From Candidatus Cloacimonadota bacterium (GTDB lineage: Bacteria; Cloacimonadota; Cloacimonadia; Cloacimonadales; TCS61), in contig DAOWES010000274.1 of NCBI GenBank assembly GCA_030638385.1, positions 1 to 5,113 on the forward strand: a stretch of DNA of 5,113 nucleotides. The letters are read 5' to 3'. Below are positions 1 through 5,113 of the stretch, in pieces; the first letter of the stretch is position 1; every line of letters starts with the position of its first letter. The notes beneath the pieces were generated by a model, which ran no database searches, had not been told where the DNA came from, and saw nothing but the letters and a program-made list of their open reading frames with translations. Position numbers and translations under genes: made by a program.

Positions 1-719
1 CCTTGAGGGTCATTATTATGTAGTCGAATGTAGCGTAATAATTGATCAATTGCTAATTCGGTTTTCCCGATTTTATTGGCGACAATACCATAATTTAACA
101 AGAAATTTGGAGTATCAAGTTTCATCTTATCTGCTTCTTGAAGAGCAACAAAAGCTTTAAGCCAATATTGTTGATGATAATAAGCCAATGCTTTTAAGTA
201 TGATAAATTTCCTTGTTTACCAAATCTTCTTTCTGCCTCTTCAATAAAAGAGATTGCCTTAGAATATTCATGATTCAGGAAATGAAGCTCTGTCATAAAT
301 ATCAATGGCATTTCTGTGTTTATTGCACTACTTGAAATTTGTTTCATTAATGATATGCTAGTAGTAATTTTCCCCAATTTATAGTAGGCAAAAGCTTTGT
401 TGTAAATAAGTTCAGGGAAGCTTTCGGAACATTTGTTATATTGATCAATAGCTAAACGATATTCATCTAGCATCAAAAAGCAATTTCCGGTTTTAAATAA
501 AATATAATTTTCATTCGGAGATAATTTCAGTGCTTCTTGAAAGTTACGGATCGCTTTTTTATGTAAATCTTGTTTCAAATATAGATTAGCAAGAACAAGA
601 TAAAGCTCCTTTTCATTGGGAAATTCTTTGATGCCTGCTTCTAGTAATCGTTTGGCGTTGATCCAATTTGTTTTCATTTGCATCTTGGCTTGCCAGATAA
701 GTTTATGAGCTTTGTCCAA
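1..719 (-). CDS. TPR-repeat protein, C-terminus cut off by window edge
   Basis: This frame has no stop codon from 719 to the left edge (239 complete codons), so the gene is partial at its 3' end. Its translation is built of helical pairs about 34 residues apart, the signature of tetratricopeptide repeats. The clearest are at residues 36-69 (core ANLYLKQDLHKKAIRNFQEA) and 70-103; degenerate units follow at about 104-131, 138-170, 171-204 and 205-238. I see no signal peptide, membrane segment or catalytic motif in the visible part, so it looks like a soluble protein-binding scaffold; its partner is unknown. I chose the TTG start at 719-717 because GGAG lies 6 nt upstream and the codon directly follows the upstream gene's TAA. 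The first ATG, 12 codons later (683-681), has no good ribosome-binding site. It is the last visible gene of a four-gene operon. The TPR assignment is firm; the function is open. Confidence 0.85.
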   Translation of the reverse strand, partial: MDKAHKLIWQAKMQMKTNWINAKRLLEAGIKEFPNEKELYLVLANLYLKQDLHKKAIRNFQEALKLSPNENYILFKTGNCFLMLDEYRLAIDQYNKCSESFPELIYNKAFAYYKLGKITTSISLMKQISSSAINTEMPLIFMTELHFLNHEYSKAISFIEEAERRFGKQGNLSYLKALAYYHQQYWLKAFVALQEADKMKLDTPNFLLNYGIVANKIGKTELAIDQLLRYIRLHNNDPQ

Positions 720-1700
720 TTATCTCTCCATTAAGAATAAATTATTTAAAGTTGTAACAATCGTCTCAAGATCGGTGCTACCATTGATTATTTTTCGTGC
801 TCTTGATCCACCCTGAATACCTTTGGTGTAATTGCTTAGATGGCTTCGCATCTCTCGCAGAGCTCTTGTTTCACCCTTATATTTGATAGCTAGCTCCAAA
901 TGCTGTAAAATCGTTTGCAACATTTGCTCATTATCAATTTCTAAAATTTTAGCGGTTTCCAAAAAATATTTGATTTTGGCAAATATCCAAGGATTACCCA
1001 TCACGCCACGACCTATCATGATGGAATCGCAACCTGTTTGCTCAAACATTTGTTTGGCATCCTCTACATTCCAAATATCACCATTTCCAATTACAGGAAT
1101 TTCTACGTTTGCTTTTAACTCTTTTATCAAAGTCCAATTACTTTTACCACTGAACATTTGGCTACGGGTTCTGGGATGCAAACAGAGAATATCGGCGCCA
1201 GCTTCCTGCATCATCAAGCCATATTCAAGGCAGTTTATGCTATCCATATCCCAGCCGGCTCGAAATTTAACAGACAAAGGAACATCAGTTCCGCTTAGTA
1301 CTTGCTTTACTGCTTTGGTAATTTCCATAGCAATTTTAGGAGTTTTCATCAAAGCTGAACCAGCTCCGCGCTTAACAACTTTTTTTACAGGGCAACCCAT
1401 ATTGATATCGATAAAATCCGGTTTTTCTTGAAGGATTATCTCGGCTCCTTGGGCCATCATTTTTGGATCATTACCAAAAATCTGAATCCCAAAGGGACGT
1501 TGCTTTTCGTTGAATTGAGCATATTCGAGGCTTTTCTCTTTAGCATAAAAAAGTCCGTCTGCACTAACCATCTCACTAACTAAGACATCAGCTCCATTAG
1601 CTTTACATATAGCGCGGTATGCTTTATCCGTTACCCCGGCAAGTGGTGCAACCCAAATTTTTTGATTTGTTAATTCTGAAATTTTTTGTACTCTATTCAT
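720..1700 (-). CDS. dusB: tRNA-dihydrouridine synthase, DusB-like
   Basis: This FMN enzyme reduces specific uridines in the tRNA D-loop to dihydrouridine using NAD(P)H, in the cytoplasm. At 326 residues it has normal family length. Visible motifs, in order, are the FMN-binding start APLAGVTD (18-25), the DINMGCPVKKV loop (98-108) with the expected catalytic Cys103, Lys145 in VKFRAGW, LHPRTR (174-179) with the conserved His175, NGDI (206-209), and GRGVMGNPW (230-238), which binds the FMN phosphate. The C-terminal helical part (about 250-326) fits the tRNA-recognition domain. The GCPVKKV form and the AGSAL that follows point to the DusB/NifR3 branch rather than DusA or DusC; the exact uridine position cannot be read from sequence. 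The ATG at 1700 overlaps the upstream methyltransferase stop as ATGA, so translation is probably coupled; only a weak TTGGA lies upstream. The TAA at 722-720 abuts the TPR gene start. Confidence 0.93.
   Translation of the reverse strand: MNRVQKISELTNQKIWVAPLAGVTDKAYRAICKANGADVLVSEMVSADGLFYAKEKSLEYAQFNEKQRPFGIQIFGNDPKMMAQGAEIILQEKPDFIDINMGCPVKKVVKRGAGSALMKTPKIAMEITKAVKQVLSGTDVPLSVKFRAGWDMDSINCLEYGLMMQEAGADILCLHPRTRSQMFSGKSNWTLIKELKANVEIPVIGNGDIWNVEDAKQMFEQTGCDSIMIGRGVMGNPWIFAKIKYFLETAKILEIDNEQMLQTILQHLELAIKYKGETRALREMRSHLSNYTKGIQGGSRARKIINGSTDLETIVTTLNNLFLMER
724..729 (-). promoter_or_regulatory. Ribosome-binding site for the TTG-started TPR gene
   Basis: On the minus strand GGAGAG lies inside the last codons of the dihydrouridine synthase gene. 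GGAG is 6 nt from the TTG at 719. This spacing decides the start of the TPR gene and suggests that ribosomes finishing the upstream gene reinitiate here. Confidence 0.6.
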
Positions 1701-2434
1701 TTTGTTTGTCCAAGTTGATTTGCATAATGAAATATTATTATGCCTGCAGCCACAGCTACATTAAGCGACTCAATTTTAGTTGTCATTGGAATATGAACGG
1801 TTTCATTTGTTTTTGCAATGATATCTTCAGAAACGCCAAAAGCTTCCGAGCCGATAGCAATGATACAATTTTCTGTAGGCAACTTACTTGAGAAAAGATC
1901 GTTTGAGTGGTGTAAAGAGGAAGATATGATTTTAGCTTCTTGTTCAAACAACCATTTATGTGAATGTATTTCGGAAGGAACAGAAAATACGGTCCCCAAT
2001 GAAGCACGAATTACCTTAGGATTCCAAATTTCACAACAATCTTCTGAAAGTATGATTCCATCAATTCCGGCAGCGGCAGCTGTGCGAAAAATAGTTCCAA
2101 TGTTCCCGGGTTCACTCACAGCATCTAAATACAATAAAATTCTTTTTGCCTTAATTTTGGGGGCAATCGTTGGGACTACTCCAAAAATATTTTGCGGTGT
2201 TTGCGTGGAACTTAATTTATTTAATTGATGCTGTTTTAACCAAAATAGAGCAGATCCGGAAAATTCGTAACTACTGTTTTCAAGAAGGAAGATTTCGGTG
2301 GGAATAATCCCATTGGCTATCACTTGCTCAAGCAAGCGTTTCCCCTCAATTATAACTTGTTGTTGCTCTTTTCGATATCTTTTCTGTTTTAGTTTGGTAA
2401 CTTGTTTTATTTTATTTTGTGATGCGTATTCCAT
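1697..2434 (-). CDS. SpoU/TrmH-family RNA 2'-O-methyltransferase
   Basis: This is a SPOUT-fold enzyme that transfers a methyl group from S-adenosylmethionine to a ribose 2'-OH in rRNA or tRNA. The N-terminal part (about 1-90) looks like the small SpoU substrate-binding domain, with the typical Lys-rich opening and the IIEGKRLLEQ stretch (28-37). The catalytic domain shows motif 1 in DAVSEPGNIGTIFRTAAAAG (104-123) with Asn111 and the catalytic Arg117. NPKVIRASLGTVFSVP follows at 138-153. Motif 2 is IAIGSEAFGVS (192-202) with Glu197. Motif 3 is in HIPMTTKIESLNVAVAAG (214-231), where Ser223-Leu224-Asn225 line the knotted SAM site. The length of 245 residues is normal. All expected catalytic residues are present. 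The size and opening resemble rRNA methyltransferases of the RlmB/TsnR/YsgA type, but the target base cannot be assigned. It starts 7 nt after the HD-GYP stop codon without a well-placed ribosome-binding site, and overlaps the dihydrouridine synthase by 4 nt. Confidence 0.9.
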   Translation of the reverse strand: MEYASQNKIKQVTKLKQKRYRKEQQQVIIEGKRLLEQVIANGIIPTEIFLLENSSYEFSGSALFWLKQHQLNKLSSTQTPQNIFGVVPTIAPKIKAKRILLYLDAVSEPGNIGTIFRTAAAAGIDGIILSEDCCEIWNPKVIRASLGTVFSVPSEIHSHKWLFEQEAKIISSSLHHSNDLFSSKLPTENCIIAIGSEAFGVSEDIIAKTNETVHIPMTTKIESLNVAVAAGIIIFHYANQLGQTK

Positions 2435-2441
2435 AAATATG

Positions 2442-4025
2442 TTATCTGTATATAGATTTTATCTCCTCAATATTGGGATTATCGATCTGCTTTTCTTTTA
2501 GATATTGCTTTGCATATTCCATATACAATCCGGAATCGAGCAATAGGTCTAAGAGATCTTTGTCTATCTCTTCATCTTTTGCCATAAATGCCATAATTTT
2601 CAAAGAAGCTGAAAGTGTTTTTCCCTCTTTATATGGTCGATCGGATGCTGTTAAGGCTTCATAAAGATCTGCAATAGCAATGAGCCGAGCTTGAATAGGA
2701 AGTTGAGATGCATCTAGCCCCAGCGGATAACCTTGGCCATTTAGCTTCTCATGATGAGCTGATGCAAAACGTGGCACATTTTTTAATTTTTTCGGATATG
2801 TTAATTCTTTTAACATTTCATGCGTTATTTCAGCATGTTCGCGAATTGTCTCAATCTCTTCCGGTAATAGGGTTCCACGTTTAATTGCTAAGTTTGTTTT
2901 CTCATTTTCGGTAATTAATTTATACGTTTTATTATGGGAGGAATAGGAAAATTCACAGATTTTATCCAAATAGGCCAAAGCTTCATCAGTCATGAATTCC
3001 CCACCTATATTGGTTTTTTCAATGAAATTTTCAAAAGCATCAATTTCAGTGAGCTCTTTTTCCAATTCCTTATTTCCTGTTTGAGCAATATCGCGTTCAA
3101 TTATAGTTTTAACTAATTCAAATCTGGTTTTGATTAATTCGATTCGATCGAAAATAGTTTCTAGTTTTGTTGCTTTGTCGCGAACATGAACCGGAGTTGT
3201 GATTTTTCCCACATCGTGCATCCAAGCAGATACGCTGATCTCTTGCAGCTCATCTTGGGTAAAATGTACGTTTGAGAAACATACTTTATCAGCATTGATT
3301 TTTTCTGAGATCATTTCAGAAAGTGTGGCAACTCTGATAATATGACCACCGGTATATTTTGATTTTCGGTCAATCGCGGAAGCAATACTTTTGATGAATT
3401 GATTTAAGAGATTTTCTAAGCCAAAAATTAATTTTTTATTGGAAAGAGCGATCGCAGCTTGAGAGGCGAGTGAGGTTAACATGGTGATATGATCTTCGGA
3501 AAATGAAACAATTTCACCATTTTCAGTCAGCGCATTGATTAATTGGATTACTCCCAAAACTTGATTTTCATGATTTTTAAGCGGAATTGCTGCCATTGAT
3601 TTTGAACGATAATTATTATTGGAATCATAAGTTTTGGTACCGGAATTATCAAACACATTCTGATCATAAACATCGTCAATGTCGGTAGGCTGGCCTGTAT
3701 TTGCCACAAATGTAACAAAGTTTTTATTTCGATAATTTCCATTTTCATCAAAAAGAGGAATACTGGGCCATTTGGCTGTATCGGCAATTCCTAATTTCAT
3801 GTTTTTCGATCTGGTGCAAACTAGCTTAAAATCAAGATATTTTTGGTCATCTGAAACAGTGTAGATTGTTCCGGCATCAGCATTGGTGTATTTGATTGCT
3901 TCATCTAAAACCAAATTGAAGAATTTATTGATATCTTTTTCAGCCGAAATGGCGATACCAATTTTGGTTAAGCTTTTAATATGAGAAGATTCTTTTTTTC
4001 TTACATTTTCTTTTATCGTTGACAT
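2442..4025 (-). CDS. GAF plus HD-GYP domain protein, probable c-di-GMP phosphodiesterase
   Basis: This is a 527-residue soluble signalling protein with no membrane segment. Residues about 30-197 form a GAF sensor domain, ending in the typical AAIPLKNHENQVLGVIQLIN (145-164) and ASQAAIALSN (187-196). A linker helix leads to an HD-GYP domain (about 205-510). Its metal and catalytic residues are visible: His228 and Arg231 (GHIIRVA), HDVGK (270-274), Lys284, His397, HHEK (424-427), GYP (432-434) and Asp453 (IADLYEAL), then DRPYKEGKT. Enzymes of this family hydrolyse cyclic di-GMP to pGpG or GMP. Two deviations stand out. About 95 extra residues lie between HDVGK and His397, and position 224 is Tyr where trinuclear-metal members have Glu, which would fit a two-metal site. 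I recall other bacterial GAF/HD-GYP proteins with a similar insert, so this is probably a subfamily trait. The start is supported by TAGGAG 9 nt upstream. It is the first gene of the leftward operon. Activity and GAF ligand are inferred only. Confidence 0.92.
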   Translation of the reverse strand: MSTIKENVRKKESSHIKSLTKIGIAISAEKDINKFFNLVLDEAIKYTNADAGTIYTVSDDQKYLDFKLVCTRSKNMKLGIADTAKWPSIPLFDENGNYRNKNFVTFVANTGQPTDIDDVYDQNVFDNSGTKTYDSNNNYRSKSMAAIPLKNHENQVLGVIQLINALTENGEIVSFSEDHITMLTSLASQAAIALSNKKLIFGLENLLNQFIKSIASAIDRKSKYTGGHIIRVATLSEMISEKINADKVCFSNVHFTQDELQEISVSAWMHDVGKITTPVHVRDKATKLETIFDRIELIKTRFELVKTIIERDIAQTGNKELEKELTEIDAFENFIEKTNIGGEFMTDEALAYLDKICEFSYSSHNKTYKLITENEKTNLAIKRGTLLPEEIETIREHAEITHEMLKELTYPKKLKNVPRFASAHHEKLNGQGYPLGLDASQLPIQARLIAIADLYEALTASDRPYKEGKTLSASLKIMAFMAKDEEIDKDLLDLLLDSGLYMEYAKQYLKEKQIDNPNIEEIKSIYR

Positions 4026-4034
4026 ATAATATTA

Positions 4035-4040
4035 CTCCTA
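4035..4040 (-). promoter_or_regulatory. Ribosome-binding site of the GAF/HD-GYP gene
   Basis: TAGGAG on the minus strand, 9 nt before the ATG at 4025. It is a near-consensus Shine-Dalgarno site and supports this ATG as the start. Confidence 0.75.
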
Positions 4041-4072
4041 TGTACATCGGCTAATATCTGAAAAGATATGAT
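4041..4072 (+). promoter_or_regulatory. Candidate promoter for the mocA-xdhC operon
   Basis: TATGAT (4067-4072) matches the -10 consensus at 5 of 6 positions and lies 35 nt before the start codon. The best -35-like sequence, TGTACA (4041-4046, 4 of 6), is 20 nt upstream, which is too far for a strong promoter; the sequence at 17 nt is poor. The -10 is plausible, the -35 weak. Confidence 0.3.
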
Positions 4073-4083
4073 AAATATGTCAA
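4053..4083 (-). promoter_or_regulatory. Candidate sigma-70-type promoter for the leftward operon
   Basis: A perfect TTGACA (4083-4078) is followed after 19 nt by GATATT (4058-4053), which matches the -10 consensus at 4 of 6 positions. The spacer is 2 nt longer than ideal and the -10 is weak, so the promoter may be activator-dependent or the -10 misplaced. Transcription would begin shortly before the TAGGAG site. The perfect -35 in this short divergent gap is the main support. Confidence 0.4.
4054..4069. repeat. Perfect inverted repeat in the divergent promoter region (possible operator)
   Basis: ATATCT (4054-4059), a 4-nt spacer GAAA, then AGATAT (4064-4069): a perfect 6-bp inverted repeat. 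It covers the candidate leftward -10 and the first bases of the candidate rightward -10, so a dimeric regulator bound here could affect both operons. The arms are AT-rich and short, so chance is possible, and no regulator gene is visible in the window. Confidence 0.4.
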
Positions 4084-4092
4084 TAAAAGAAT

Positions 4093-4098
4093 GGAGAG
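4093..4098 (+). promoter_or_regulatory. Ribosome-binding site of the MobA/MocA-like gene
   Basis: GGAGAG, 9 nt before the ATG at 4108. It supports that start codon, which also begins exactly at the first strand of the nucleotidyltransferase fold. Confidence 0.65.
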
Positions 4099-4107
4099 AT
4101 TACATAA

Positions 4108-4707
4108 ATGGATGCAATTTTATTATCCGCAGGAAGGTCGAGTAGAATGGGTTCAGATAAAGCTCTCCTGGAAATTAACGGTAAAATTTGTATTTGTTTG
4201 ATTTTAGATAAATTGTTTCTTGTTGCAGAAAAGGTCTTTATTGTGTTAGGAGATAATTATCAAAATCTAAAAAAAATTGTGAAAAGTGAATATGGCTCTG
4301 AGAATATTGAATTTATTTTTAACGAGAATCATCGGCAGGGCATGTATGCTTCCATTAAAAAAGGCTTTGGGGCAGTTAGTAAAACAACACCGATTATATT
4401 ACAATTAATAGATCAACCATTTGTTCCGGAAAATATTTATACCGCTTTAGCAAAAGCTTATAATAATCAGTTAATTTTCCAACCTTCAGTAAAGAAAGAT
4501 GGTCGCAATCGAGCCGGACATCCCATAATTTTTGCCCCGGAATTTGCCAATCTGTTATTAGCAAATGAGGAGTGTGAAAATCTACGAGAGGTGATAAATT
4601 TATATAGTAATGAACGAGCTTTTTGGTCGGTGGAAGATAGTTCCATTTTGGATAATATCAATTCTAAACAGGCTCTAAGAACAAAGATTAATGAAATTAA
4701 GGAATAG
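4108..4707 (+). CDS. mocA: MobA/MocA-like molybdenum cofactor nucleotidyltransferase
   Basis: The protein has 199 residues, normal for this family of single-domain Rossmann-like nucleotidyltransferases. The N-terminus carries the nucleotide-binding loop LSAGRSSRMGSDKALL (6-21). NENHRQGMYASIKKGF (72-87) matches the MocA pattern with Gly78-Met79 and Ser82. LIDQP (100-104) holds Asp102, the expected metal-binding residue, and GHPIIF (137-142) is the typical later strand. Near the C-terminus DNINS (182-186) stands where relatives have an N-I-N-T-P or D-I-D-T-P motif. MocA joins CMP from CTP to molybdopterin-Mo to make the cytosine dinucleotide cofactor; MobA uses GTP. The XdhC gene 3 nt downstream favours the MocA type, since XdhC serves hydroxylases of the xanthine dehydrogenase family, which often use the cytosine form. 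Nucleotide choice is therefore inferred, and the symbol rests on context. It is the first gene of a rightward operon divergent from the HD-GYP gene. Confidence 0.82.
   Translation: MDAILLSAGRSSRMGSDKALLEINGKICICLILDKLFLVAEKVFIVLGDNYQNLKKIVKSEYGSENIEFIFNENHRQGMYASIKKGFGAVSKTTPIILQLIDQPFVPENIYTALAKAYNNQLIFQPSVKKDGRNRAGHPIIFAPEFANLLLANEECENLREVINLYSNERAFWSVEDSSILDNINSKQALRTKINEIKE
4699..4703 (+). promoter_or_regulatory. Ribosome-binding site of the XdhC gene
   Basis: AAGGA lies in the last codons of the upstream gene, 7 nt before the ATG at 4711. It supports that start and coupled translation of the pair. Confidence 0.6.
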
Positions 4708-4710
4708 GTT

Positions 4711-5113
4711 ATGAATAATAGATCTATTGATATTTTAAATGAAGCAGTAAATATGAAGAAGAGGGGAGAGGGATTTGTAATAGCTACCATTGTTCAGGGT
4801 GAAGAGGGTTCTCCCGGAAGAACAGGATTCAAGGTAATTGTTTTTGAAGATGGCACTTTCAAGGGAACAGTTGGCGGTGGAAAAATGGAAAAGCTGATTT
4901 TGGAAAAATGTTCGGAAATCCATCGTACCGGGAAAGCCGGATTGGAGACATTGCACTTAACAGAAAAGGGAATTGGCATGGCCTGTGGTGGTTATGTGAA
5001 GGTGTTTTATGAATATTTTTCACCAACTAAAACCGTTTATGTTTTTGGCGCAGGACACATTTGCAAAAGTATTTCACCTATATTGAAAACGCTTTCTTTC
5101 AAAGTAGTGATTA
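4711..5113 (+). CDS. xdhC: XdhC/CoxI-family molybdenum hydroxylase maturation protein, 3' end missing
   Basis: The frame is open from the ATG at 4711 to the right edge (134 complete codons), so the C-terminus is missing. The visible protein has the XdhC/CoxI N-terminal domain: GSPGRTG (33-39), preceding the FKVIVFEDG strand, GTVGGGKME (52-60), and GMACGG (89-94) with the family-conserved Cys92. It then enters the Rossmann domain at VYVFGAGHICKSI (109-121), the typical NAD-binding-like glycine loop. Family members bind the molybdenum cofactor, protect or sulfurate it with a partner sulfurtransferase, and deliver it to hydroxylases such as xanthine or CO dehydrogenase. They are not subunits of the mature enzyme. 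The gene follows the nucleotidyltransferase by 3 nt, so the two are almost certainly co-transcribed and act in sequence on the same cofactor. The substrate of the hydroxylase cannot be told from this window. A YqeB-like protein of selenium-dependent molybdenum hydroxylases is an alternative with related architecture. Confidence 0.9.
   Translation, partial: MNNRSIDILNEAVNMKKRGEGFVIATIVQGEEGSPGRTGFKVIVFEDGTFKGTVGGGKMEKLILEKCSEIHRTGKAGLETLHLTEKGIGMACGGYVKVFYEYFSPTKTVYVFGAGHICKSISPILKTLSFKVVI

Noticed and set aside
1..719. Possible frameshifted or decayed gene at the left edge, because its start is TTG and its later repeats are degenerate
   Set aside because: The frame is uninterrupted for 239 codons, the TTG has a good ribosome-binding site, and degenerate TPR units are normal within such proteins.
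832..1431. A 199-codon open frame on the plus strand within the dihydrouridine synthase gene
   Set aside because: It lies wholly antisense to a gene with all expected motifs, its translation has no recognisable domain, and it is rich in Ser, Ile, Leu and Cys in a way typical of antisense shadows in AT-rich DNA.
1818..2228. A 136-codon plus-strand frame within the methyltransferase gene
   Set aside because: Antisense to a conserved SPOUT enzyme, with no ribosome-binding site or family signature.
4083..4107. A possible small leader peptide or riboswitch (such as a molybdenum cofactor sensor) before the MocA-like gene
   Set aside because: Only about 35 nt separate the candidate -10 from the start codon, too little for a structured riboswitch, and no stem beyond the 6-bp palindrome is visible.
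4467..4956. Minus-strand frames opposite the mocA-xdhC genes
   Set aside because: Both sense genes show strong family motifs; the antisense translations look random.

Overview
The window is AT-rich bacterial DNA, gene-dense on both strands. Clear GGAG-type ribosome-binding sites precede several genes. This argues against Bacteroidota, where such sites are usually absent, but the sequence does not fix the phylum. A low-GC, probably anaerobic bacterium is my best guess, based on base composition and the molybdenum-enzyme accessory genes. No RNA genes, insertion sequences, CRISPR arrays or long repeats are visible.

Left block (1-4025, minus strand): four tightly packed genes transcribed leftward from about 4025. 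In transcription order they are a GAF plus HD-GYP signalling protein (a likely cyclic-di-GMP phosphodiesterase), a SpoU/TrmH-type RNA 2'-O-methyltransferase, a DusB-like tRNA dihydrouridine synthase, and a tetratricopeptide-repeat (TPR) protein that runs off the left edge. The junctions are a 7-nt gap, a 4-nt ATGA overlap, and a start codon directly after a stop codon (TAA-TTG, same frame). This is the layout of one operon with translational coupling. It joins a second-messenger enzyme to two RNA-modification enzymes.

Middle (4026-4107): an 82-nt divergent intergenic region. It holds candidate promoters for both directions, both ribosome-binding sites, and a perfect 6-bp inverted repeat (ATATCT-4 nt-AGATAT) that overlaps both candidate -10 elements. 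It could be a shared operator.

Right block (4108-5113, plus strand): a MobA/MocA-like nucleotidyltransferase, then after 3 nt an XdhC/CoxI-family protein that runs off the right edge. The pair is a typical maturation module for molybdenum hydroxylases of the xanthine dehydrogenase family: one protein makes the dinucleotide form of the cofactor, the other handles and inserts it. The hydroxylase itself is not in the window and may lie further right.

The genes belong to known families. I see no convincing wholly new system. The most interesting points are the roughly 95-residue expansion inside the HD-GYP domain, the operon pairing, the shared divergent control region, and the in-frame stop/start junction between the dihydrouridine synthase and the TPR protein.
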